This document shows positions 36,180 through 42,717 of a stretch of 53,466 nucleotides of DNA, piece by piece (position 1 is the first letter of the stretch; every line of letters starts with the position of its first letter). The notes beneath the pieces are model-generated. The model was not told where the DNA came from. It did no database searches and saw nothing but the letters and a program-made list of their open reading frames with translations. Both the position numbers and the translations under genes were made by a program. Origin of the DNA: Trichocoleus desertorum ATA4-8-CV12 (lineage in GTDB: Bacteria; Cyanobacteriota; Cyanobacteriia; FACHB-46); assembly GCA_019358975.1 (NCBI GenBank), contig JAHHIL010000038.1:1-53466 (forward strand), written 5' to 3'.

Positions 36180-37235
36180 ATGACGGCTGAAGCAGACGTT
36201 GTCAAACAAAGCGACTTGCTCAATCAATTAGTCCTCGATCGCAACAACATGGAAGAGTTGGGGCGAGTCGATATGCTGTGGATGTATCCCGCCGCCCATC
36301 GCGTCCTGGGATTTATCTGCAAGTCAGGCTTTTTGGGAGCGAAGAAGATTGTCTTTAAGCTGCCACAGATTCAGACCCTCGGCACCAACAGCATTTTGGT
36401 ACACTCCCAACCAGAAGAAACCGACGGCGAAAAAGTGAAGCAGTTAGACTCGCTACTCAATTGCGAAGTCTGGAGCGACGGTGGCAACAAGATTGGTCGC
36501 ATCACCGATTACCGCTTCCGTCTCAAAACAGGGGAGATTACGCAGTACCTATTTGTCTCTAGTGGCTGGAATGGCATCACCGGAGATGTCTACCAACTGC
36601 CTCCTAGCCGTGTGCTCAGCTTCGGTCGTAAGCGAGTATTGGTGCCAGAAGCAGCAGTGCCATCCTTTGAACTCGATCGCCCTGGAATTAAACAAACCCT
36701 GACCAAAGCCCGCAATATCCTCAAAGACGATTACATTTCGCTGGTGAAGCAAGCCCAAATCCTGACGGAGCAAGCCAAAGAACGAGCACAGGCGATCGCG
36801 GAACAAGCCAAAGAGACGGCGCAGACTTTCACCGAACAACTCAAAGAAGAAACCCAAACCTTTACCGAGCAGGCCAAAACTACCAGTCAGACAGTAGCCG
36901 AGCAGGTGAAAGAGCGTACCCAAACGGTAGTTGACCAAGCAAATACGGGTTTTCAGAGCCATCAGCAGACTAGCCAAGCCCCAAGTACCCCAGAACCCAC
37001 TGCCAGCGCTCCCGTCTCTCCCCCACCTCCCAGCGCCAAGTCTCAGCCCCAAGCGACAGCAGCAACCCATTCCTTCGCAGACCAAGAAGACGACCCCTGG
37101 GACTTTCTGGAGGAAGACGATCTGTTCACCCCCACTGCCACTAATCCAGATACCTTCAGAAAAGTTGACTCCAACCCCAAAACCAATACGACCAATACAG
37201 GCATGGAAGATGACGATGACGAGCCTTGGATCTGA
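36180..37235 (+). CDS. PRC-barrel protein with 11-residue repeats and acidic tail
   Basis: The ATG at 36180, shortly after AGGG, is preferred over a GTG at 36153. The N-terminal ~175 residues contain two PRC-barrel-like modules (LVLDRNNMEELGRVDMLWMY and LLNCEVWSDGGNKIGRITDY). Six exact-length 11-residue units follow at 36762-36959 (LTEQAKERAQA, IAEQAKETAQT, FTEQLKEETQT and so on), predicted to form an amphipathic helix like LEA or apolipoprotein repeats. The last ~90 residues are Pro/Gln-rich, then acidic with EDDPWDF and DDDDEPWI. There is no signal peptide. The combination suggests a cytoplasmic membrane-surface or thylakoid-associated protein, but its role is unknown. Confidence 0.75.
   Translation: MTAEADVVKQSDLLNQLVLDRNNMEELGRVDMLWMYPAAHRVLGFICKSGFLGAKKIVFKLPQIQTLGTNSILVHSQPEETDGEKVKQLDSLLNCEVWSDGGNKIGRITDYRFRLKTGEITQYLFVSSGWNGITGDVYQLPPSRVLSFGRKRVLVPEAAVPSFELDRPGIKQTLTKARNILKDDYISLVKQAQILTEQAKERAQAIAEQAKETAQTFTEQLKEETQTFTEQAKTTSQTVAEQVKERTQTVVDQANTGFQSHQQTSQAPSTPEPTASAPVSPPPPSAKSQPQATAATHSFADQEDDPWDFLEEDDLFTPTATNPDTFRKVDSNPKTNTTNTGMEDDDDEPWI
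36762..36959 (+). repeat. Six 33-bp in-frame units encoding an 11-residue repeat
   Basis: Six consecutive 33-bp units encode x-(T/A)-E-Q-x-K-x-x-x-Q-x, with Glu-Gln and Gln at fixed positions. The DNA units have diverged at third positions while the protein pattern is kept, so the repeat appears selected at protein level. Confidence 0.75.
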
Positions 37236-37335
37236 GCTGGAAGTCTAGATTCAGGAATGATTCAATCAGCGTATGAAGTGAGACTTTGGGGGGCGATCGC
37301 TGCACCAATAGAGAGTAATTTGTCATGATCGCGGT

Positions 37336-38106
37336 ATGGAGCGATTTCCCACTGTTTTAATTCCCCCCGCGATCGCCGCTGCTGCATCCCTGTTGCAAGT
37401 TCAGCAAGTCTTGCAACAAACTTCGCCGCCAATGGGGGTGCATATGAAAGCTCCCAAAGGCCACTCTGAAACTCAATTTGAGCATGATCTGTGGCGCTAT
37501 TTTCCCGGCAAAATCCACACGGGACTGCTGGTGAGCAACCCCAAGCTGCAACAGCCTTATGTCCCCGATTTCGCTTACATTGATCAGTCACTCAATTTGC
37601 ATATTGATATCGAGATTGACGAGCCTTACGCTTACGACAGCCGCAAACCGATCCACTATCTCGATTCTGCTAAAGACCAGCAGCGGAATCAATATTTCCT
37701 AGACCAAGGCTGGCTGATTATCCGTTTCAGCGAAGAACAAGTGGTGCGATCGCCTGCCAGTTGTTGCAAAGCTGTGGCTAGCGCGATCGCCACCTTACTG
37801 GGAGATAGCGCCATGTTGCATCCCTTTCGGCAAGTCCCCACCCTGAAACCCCAAAAACGTTGGACTGAATCAGAAGCACAAGTCATGGCTGAGCAAGCTT
37901 ACCGAGAGAAATATTTAGCCGCTCAGACCCCCGCTCAACCTGCTACGACATCCCAGCAACGCCAAAAACAAACCTCTCGCTCCAGCCCCCGCTTAATGAC
38001 TGCTAATTTCACGTTTTACTGCCCAGAGTGCGGCGACGGCCCCATTCGCTGGCAGGGACACTATGTCAGTTGCCCTACCTGCCATTACGATGACTTTGTG
38101 CTGTAG
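37336..38106 (+). CDS. Possible PD-(D/E)XK-type nuclease with C-terminal zinc ribbon
   Basis: A 256-residue protein I cannot name. Residues ~40-150 resemble a Vsr/DUF559-like restriction-endonuclease fold: HSETQFEHDLWRYFPGK (helix with Glu), YVPDFAYID, LHIDIEIDEPYAYD (the D...E-x-D pattern of the active site) and QGWLIIRFSEEQVV. A polar linker follows, then FYCPECGDGPIRWQGHYVSC and CPTCHYDDFVL at the end, a four-cysteine zinc ribbon. No partner or methylase gene is adjacent. Function could be DNA repair, RNA processing or a structural role; catalytic activity is inferred from motif layout only. Confidence 0.6.
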   Translation: MERFPTVLIPPAIAAAASLLQVQQVLQQTSPPMGVHMKAPKGHSETQFEHDLWRYFPGKIHTGLLVSNPKLQQPYVPDFAYIDQSLNLHIDIEIDEPYAYDSRKPIHYLDSAKDQQRNQYFLDQGWLIIRFSEEQVVRSPASCCKAVASAIATLLGDSAMLHPFRQVPTLKPQKRWTESEAQVMAEQAYREKYLAAQTPAQPATTSQQRQKQTSRSSPRLMTANFTFYCPECGDGPIRWQGHYVSCPTCHYDDFVL

Positions 38107-38218
38107 CGAGCCAAACAGCGATTCTTTACCCCACCTAAGAGGTGAGGAGATCCGTCCAGCATACCCCACCAAAATTTAGCCAAGATGGGAATCAGAGGCA
38201 TATACGAGAGGTTGAACT

Positions 38219-38416
38219 ATGTTTCCTTTCTGGAGTAGCAATTGGGGCAACGCCTGCTACGGTAATGAGCCTGTTTCTCGCAAGGCTCGCTTAGAACGCA
38301 AACTGGGTTTTCTGCGATCGATGCGGGATGATTTAGAAACCAGATTAGCAGGACTCAACGCGGCGATCGATAACGTAGAACGGCAAATCGGCCAAGATGA
38401 TGCCACACAAGTCTAG
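38219..38416 (+). CDS. Small coiled-coil hypothetical protein (65 aa)
   Basis: GAGG seven bases before the ATG supports translation. The N-terminus is aromatic (MFPFWSSNWGNACYGNEP), and the remainder is a continuous charged heptad-like helix (LERKLGFLRSMRDDLETRLAGLNAAIDNVERQI), likely a dimeric coiled coil. It ends 40 bp before a strong bidirectional terminator. The family resembles DUF5320-type small proteins, which start with an aromatic/Gly/Cys-rich segment before a coiled coil, but I am not certain of that. Confidence 0.65.
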   Translation: MFPFWSSNWGNACYGNEPVSRKARLERKLGFLRSMRDDLETRLAGLNAAIDNVERQIGQDDATQV

Positions 38417-38457
38417 ATAGCGATCGCCTTTTGGAAGTGCTTGAGAGAGCCACAAAT

Positions 38458-38516
38458 AAACCCCAACCTTCTGGCTAGCTAAGCTGCTAAACGAAAGAGG
38501 TTGGGGTTTGTTTTTG
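38458..38516. terminator. Strong bidirectional intrinsic terminator
   Basis: A perfect 12-bp stem, AAACCCCAACCT (38458-38469) with AGGTTGGGGTTT (38498-38509), encloses a 28-base loop and is followed by GTTTTTG on the plus strand. It lies between the convergent genes ending at 38416 and 38518. Its A-rich flank gives U residues on the minus strand too, so it probably serves both. Confidence 0.75.
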
Positions 38517-38517
38517 C

Positions 38518-39237
38518 TTATGACGCTTTATTAGAGGCAGCAGCATTGCGAGACAGACTGTATTGCCCAGTTCTGCCGCGATGCCACTTGTTCTCCTTAA
38601 CGCCAGCCGAGAGCACATGCAAAATGCGATCGCGTGCTTTGTTCCGTACAGTTTGAGGCATCTCCTGCTCGAAGATGGCATCTACAATTGCGGGCACTTC
38701 AATAATGTCTTCAGGCTGGCGTTGGAGGACTACTGAAACAGCTTCAGGCAGAGGAGTTTTACCAAACTCCGCCCGCACATATCGCTGCCAACCTTCTAGT
38801 TTTCTGGCTGGCTTAGCATTCCGCTTGGGCTTGTCTGGGTTAGCCCGCCGACCTCTACCAGATTTGACAGGAGCGGGAGCTTCGGTTTCTGCTTCTGGAG
38901 GAGACGCAGGCGTAGAAGGCTCAGGAGGAGTGACTTCATCGGCTACAGGGGCAGTCTTTTCAGCATCCTGAGCTTTACTCTCTTTAGGCTTTCTCCCAGG
39001 TTTAGCACGTGTAGCAGGTGCAGCAGGTGTAGCAGGTGTAGCAGGGGTTGAGCCCGCATCTGTAGAGCTAAACATACCAATCACGCTTCTCAGGCTGTGG
39101 CGTTTTTCCCGGACAGCCTCTAGCTGCACCAAAAGTGTAGCTTCCTGAGATGCCAAATCAGCATCTACGTCTAGAAGTTTAGTCAGTACGGAAGTGGATG
39201 TTTGATCAGACGATGGAGAATCTGTCACCGGAGACAT
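38518..39237 (-). CDS. AT-hook-like DNA-binding protein with C-terminal helical domain
   Basis: A 239-residue protein I cannot name. Residues ~18-55 form a coiled-coil helix (LLDVDADLASQEATLLVQLE). The middle (~60-140) is Pro/Ala/Thr/Glu-rich with two basic hooks, KPGRKPKE and SGRGRRANPDKPKRN, of the R-G-R-P AT-hook style. The last ~90 residues (WQRYVRAEFGKTPLPEAVSV, VPAIVDAIFEQEMP, KARDRILHVLSAGV and KWHRGRTGQYSLS) read like a winged-helix domain. It is likely a nucleoid-associated or regulatory protein. A 9-bp tandem repeat (39009-39044) encodes part of the linker. An AAGGA touches the ATG, an unusually short spacing. Confidence 0.6.
   Translation of the reverse strand: MSPVTDSPSSDQTSTSVLTKLLDVDADLASQEATLLVQLEAVREKRHSLRSVIGMFSSTDAGSTPATPATPAAPATRAKPGRKPKESKAQDAEKTAPVADEVTPPEPSTPASPPEAETEAPAPVKSGRGRRANPDKPKRNAKPARKLEGWQRYVRAEFGKTPLPEAVSVVLQRQPEDIIEVPAIVDAIFEQEMPQTVRNKARDRILHVLSAGVKENKWHRGRTGQYSLSRNAAASNKAS
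39009..39044 (-). repeat. Four tandem 9-bp units inside the AT-hook-like gene
   Basis: Four copies of GTGTAGCAG (the second GTGCAGCAG) in a row encode the Pro-Ala-Thr-type linker on the minus strand. Because the unit is a multiple of three, copy-number change would alter linker length without breaking the frame. Confidence 0.7.
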
Positions 39238-39560
39238 TCCTTTAGGTTACGCATGTTAGTGTCAATTCTAAAAGAGAGAATGAACTGTTCTATCGTTTCA
39301 GACAAATGTTTTGCATAAAAATTCACATCTTTGTCACACATAACCGCTTATATCTGCTTTTTTAGACATAAGTTGGCGATCGCTGACACTAATCTCAGTA
39401 ATTTTACAGATCTCAGTAGATAAGCTGAAATCTAGCTCTGAGTTACGGTTGCCCATCTGTGTTACTAGCCAATTTACGCTAGTTAACAGTGAAGGCGATC
39501 GCCTCAGGCACAGATTAATTGAGTCAGTAATTTTGGCTGAGTCATTCAGGTGGAGATAAG
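39238..39560. other. Intergenic region between divergent genes
   Basis: About 320 bp between the AT-hook-like gene and the mini-ORF before tex. It should contain both promoters. Two HIP1 or near-HIP1 sites are present. I see no RNA gene or strong inverted repeat. Confidence 0.45.
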
Positions 39561-39620
39561 ATGATCAAGACTGCTACAACAGTTGACCCTGACGTTCCCA
39601 CTCGACTCTTGCAATGCTGA
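39561..39620 (+). CDS. 19-aa upstream mini-ORF overlapping the tex start
   Basis: ATG at 39561 has GGAG five bases upstream (GGAGATAAG then ATG), whereas tex itself shows no Shine-Dalgarno sequence. The peptide (MIKTATTVDPDVPTRLLQC) ends at a TGA inside ATG-C-TGA, where the ATG is the tex start at 39614. The geometry is that of translational coupling: ribosomes finishing the mini-ORF can restart on tex. The peptide may have no function of its own. Confidence 0.45.
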   Translation: MIKTATTVDPDVPTRLLQC

Positions 39621-41917
39621 ACATTCCTCAAACTCTGGCCGAGGAGCTAAACCTCAGACCTAACCAGGTTAAAAGTGCACTGGAACTCTTTGCCGAAGGA
39701 GCCACCGTTCCCTTCATTGCCCGCTACCGCAAAGAGCGCACTGGAGAGATGAATGAGATACAACTGCGAGATCTCTTCGATCGCTACACCTATCTCACCG
39801 AGTTGGAAGAGCGCAAAGCGGCCATCCTAGAGGCGATCGCGGCTCAGGGAAAGCTGACCGAGGAATTGCAAGCCAAGATTGTCCCTTGTCTTCAGAAAAC
39901 CGAATTAGAAGATCTTTATTTACCTTACAAACCTAAGCGCCGCACTAGAGCCACCATTGCTAGAGAAAAAGGATTGCAACCGCTGGCCGAGTTTATCCAA
40001 GCCTTGAACCGCCCCGGTGCCACCCCCGCAGACCTGGGCACAGAAGCCAGCAAGTACATTTCTGAGGAGCAGGGAGTGAAAACTGCCGAGGATGCCCTCC
40101 AGGGTGCCTTGGATATCTTGGCAGAAGGTATTGCCGAGCAAGCAGAGCTACGGGCCTATTTGCGAGACTACCTGATGGAGACAGGCATCTTTGTCTCCAA
40201 AATCAAGTCAGACCATGCGGAAGGTACAACTAAATTTGAGATGTACCGCAACTTCCAAGCTAAAGTTAAAGGCATTGCCCCTCACAACCTCTTGGCGCTG
40301 TATCGCGGGGAAGCAGAAGGTATTTTAGACTTCGACCTCACCTTCGATGAAACAGCGGTGCTCGCCTATTTAGAGACGCAGACGATTCGGACCAAAACTC
40401 CAGCGGTGCGCGACTTGTACCATGCCATGATTAAGGATGCGTTTAACCGCTTGATGAAAACCTCTTTAATTGGTGAGGTGAAAGGCGATCGCAAAGCCTA
40501 CGCGGATATGGAGTCGATCAAGACCTTTGAAGCCAATCTCCGGGAACTGTTACTCTCCAGTCCTGCTGGCATGAAACCCACCCTGGCGATTGACCCTGGT
40601 TTCCGCACCGGGTGCAAAGTCGCAGTGCTTGACCAAACAGCACAGTTTCTCGCCTATCAAGCCATCTTTCCCCACCAAGCAGCCGCTCAACGCGCCCAAG
40701 CCGCAGCTACCCTTAAGCAATTAATTGAGCGCTATCAGGTTGAATTGATCGCGATCGGCAATGGCACCGCTGGACGAGAAACGGATGAGTTCGTCACAGA
40801 AGTATTGGCAACCTTAGACCGTAAACCAATTAAGGTGATGGTGAACGAGTCGGGTGCTTCGATCTATTCGGCTAGTGACGTGGCGATCGCGGAATTCCCC
40901 AACTTAGACATCACAGTACGAGGCGCAATCAGCATTGGGCGGCGCTTGCAAGACCCCTTGGCAGAACTGGTAAAGATTGACCCCAAATCGATTGGAGTGG
41001 GGCAGTACCAGCATGATGTAGACCAAAAGCTGCTGAAGAAGAAGCTGGACGAGACCGTAGAGAGTTGCGTCAACTATGTGGGCGTAGACCTGAACACTGC
41101 TTCTAAGGAGTTGCTCACCTTTGTTTCTGGCATCACTCCCACGATCGCCAACAACATCGTCGCCTACCGCAACCAAAACGGTGCCTTCAAGAACCGCCGT
41201 TTGCTCCTAAAAGTCCCGAAGCTCGGTCCCAAAGCCTTTGAACAGGCTGCAGGCTTTTTACGGATTCGGGACGGCGAGAACCCACTGGACAACACCGCCG
41301 TTCACCCAGAGAGTTACAAAGTTGTAGAAGCGATCGCCAAGGATTTACAAGTACCTCTCACCCAAATCACCCAAGTTGCCGAACGACTCAAATCCACTGA
41401 TCTAAAAAAATATGTAACGGAGACGGTAGGAGAACCGACGCTACGCGACATGGTTAGTGAATTGGAGAAACCAGGCCGTGACCCCCGCGCTGAGTTCAAA
41501 TACGCCACCTTTAAAGAAGGGGTGAAAGAGATCTCCGATCTACAAGTGGGCATGGAATTGGAAGGCGTGGTCACTAATGTGGCTAACTTTGGAGCCTTTG
41601 TCGATATTGGGGTGCATCAAGACGGCTTAGTCCACATCTCCCAACTCGCCGATCGCTTTGTCAGCGACCCTAAACAGATTGTAAAAGTGGGTCAGGTAGT
41701 CAAGGTACGAGTACTAGAGGTCAACGAAGCCCTGAAGCGAATCAGCCTCACGATGCGCTCTGGTCAAGACGCTCCCAAACCCACCAGTAAGACCAGTAAA
41801 GCGAATCAGGTCATCCAACCGCAAGGCGAAAAACAGAGTGAAAAGCAAGGCGATCGCGCCAAAAACCCACCCCCCACACTCAACGACCTCAAAGCTAAAT
41901 TTGGCAAGAAAAAGTAG
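39614..41917 (+). CDS. tex: Tex family S1 RNA-binding protein
   Basis: Conserved nucleic-acid-binding protein (767 aa) linked to transcription and RNA handling. The N-terminal Tex domain has FIARYRKERTGEMNEIQLRD and LEDLYLPYKPKRRTRA. A YqgF-like RNase H fold follows (AIDPGFRTGCKVAVLD near 328, then AIGNGTAGRETDEF). A helix-hairpin-helix pair lies near 490-555 (VGVDLNTASKELLTFVSGI, GAFKNRRLLLKVPKLG). An S1 domain lies near 645-715 (GVVTNVANFGAFVDIGVHQD). The tail is basic and polar. Length and all domains are normal. Translation is probably coupled to the overlapping mini-ORF. Confidence 0.95.
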   Translation: MLNIPQTLAEELNLRPNQVKSALELFAEGATVPFIARYRKERTGEMNEIQLRDLFDRYTYLTELEERKAAILEAIAAQGKLTEELQAKIVPCLQKTELEDLYLPYKPKRRTRATIAREKGLQPLAEFIQALNRPGATPADLGTEASKYISEEQGVKTAEDALQGALDILAEGIAEQAELRAYLRDYLMETGIFVSKIKSDHAEGTTKFEMYRNFQAKVKGIAPHNLLALYRGEAEGILDFDLTFDETAVLAYLETQTIRTKTPAVRDLYHAMIKDAFNRLMKTSLIGEVKGDRKAYADMESIKTFEANLRELLLSSPAGMKPTLAIDPGFRTGCKVAVLDQTAQFLAYQAIFPHQAAAQRAQAAATLKQLIERYQVELIAIGNGTAGRETDEFVTEVLATLDRKPIKVMVNESGASIYSASDVAIAEFPNLDITVRGAISIGRRLQDPLAELVKIDPKSIGVGQYQHDVDQKLLKKKLDETVESCVNYVGVDLNTASKELLTFVSGITPTIANNIVAYRNQNGAFKNRRLLLKVPKLGPKAFEQAAGFLRIRDGENPLDNTAVHPESYKVVEAIAKDLQVPLTQITQVAERLKSTDLKKYVTETVGEPTLRDMVSELEKPGRDPRAEFKYATFKEGVKEISDLQVGMELEGVVTNVANFGAFVDIGVHQDGLVHISQLADRFVSDPKQIVKVGQVVKVRVLEVNEALKRISLTMRSGQDAPKPTSKTSKANQVIQPQGEKQSEKQGDRAKNPPPTLNDLKAKFGKKK

Positions 41918-41982
41918 AGAGAATCAGCGATCGCTCTTTGCTGAGGAAAATAGGGGCGATCGCTGGTGTTACTTCTCTTGCA

Positions 41983-42321
41983 TCAACTTTCAGGAGGAAC
42001 CTTGGATTTCAACTCTTCGATCAGAGGCGGTATCTCACTTTGCACAACATTCCATACGATGTTGAGGTCTACATCGTCGTATTCATGAACTAATCGATTT
42101 CGCATACCATTGATTTCTTGCCACGCAATAGTTGGCAGAGTCTGGCGAGTTGTTGCTGAAACCCGTCTGGCAGCTTCAGCAATCACCAAGAGTCGCCGAA
42201 TCACTGCATCTTGTAGCTGCACATTGGTCAGGAACTCGTCTTTGGAGCATGGAGCAGTGTAGTTGATGACGAGTTCTGCGGATTGCAGCATATCAAGCAG
42301 AAATTGGAGATCCCGTTGCAT
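41983..42321 (-). CDS. hepT: HepT-like ribonuclease toxin (DUF86)
   Basis: HEPN-domain toxin of 112 residues. The RX4HXY motif is intact as RNRLVHEY near residues 80-87, the catalytic signature of HepT RNases that cut tRNA or mRNA. Flanking helices (MQRDLQFLLDMLQSAELVIN, LQDAVIRRLLVIAEAARRV) fit the four-helix HEPN bundle. The gene overlaps the upstream mntA by 29 bp on the same strand, the standard arrangement of the HepT/MntA (type VII) system, in which MntA AMPylates HepT near the motif tyrosine (Tyr of HEY) to silence it. Confidence 0.9.
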   Translation of the reverse strand: MQRDLQFLLDMLQSAELVINYTAPCSKDEFLTNVQLQDAVIRRLLVIAEAARRVSATTRQTLPTIAWQEINGMRNRLVHEYDDVDLNIVWNVVQSEIPPLIEELKSKVPPES

Positions 42322-42625
42322 AAATCACTTGGGCAGAGGAAAGGATTTCTTGACGGCGTAAGTAGTTACGACTGGTTTCGATGCCCTGACGGGTAATCAA
42401 GTCAACGTCTCGATGGAAAATGGTCTCTAACTCCGCCTCCATTTGGTCTAGGCTACTGAATGTGGGGTGAGCCTCCGGGTGAAATTGAACCATCACATCA
42501 ATGTCACTGTCAGGGCGAAAGTCGTCACGCAGAACAGAACCAAATAGAGCCAGCTCAATCACTTGCCAGCGATCGCAAAATTCAGCAATTTTTTCCATTG
42601 GCAGATCGATAGCCTTAATGGTCAT
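42293..42625 (-). CDS. mntA: MntA-like nucleotidyltransferase antitoxin
   Basis: Minimal nucleotidyltransferase of 110 residues. LALFGSVLRDDF and DSDIDVMVQF give the GSx(10)DxD signature with both metal-binding aspartates. HRDVDLITRQGI supplies the third acidic residue. It is the antitoxin of the downstream hepT, acting by adding AMP to the toxin. GGAGG about ten bases upstream supports the ATG. The order antitoxin then toxin with overlapping ends is usual for the pair. Confidence 0.9.
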   Translation of the reverse strand: MTIKAIDLPMEKIAEFCDRWQVIELALFGSVLRDDFRPDSDIDVMVQFHPEAHPTFSSLDQMEAELETIFHRDVDLITRQGIETSRNYLRRQEILSSAQVIYATGSPISA

Positions 42626-42717
42626 TGCAGTATTACCTCCAAAGCTTCGAGTTATAGGTTCATCTAGGCGATCGCTCCTGGTTGAGGAGAAGAGGGGGCG
42701 ATCGCCTTTCTACATTT

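Noticed and set aside
36549-37085. Minus-strand 178-aa ORF opposite the PRC-barrel gene
   Set aside because: Its Leu/Phe/Gly periodicity is the complement of the 11-residue repeat, a shadow of the true gene.
37262-37591. Minus-strand 109-aa ORF
   Set aside because: Overlaps the start of the nuclease-like gene in antisense; that gene has clear motifs and this one none.
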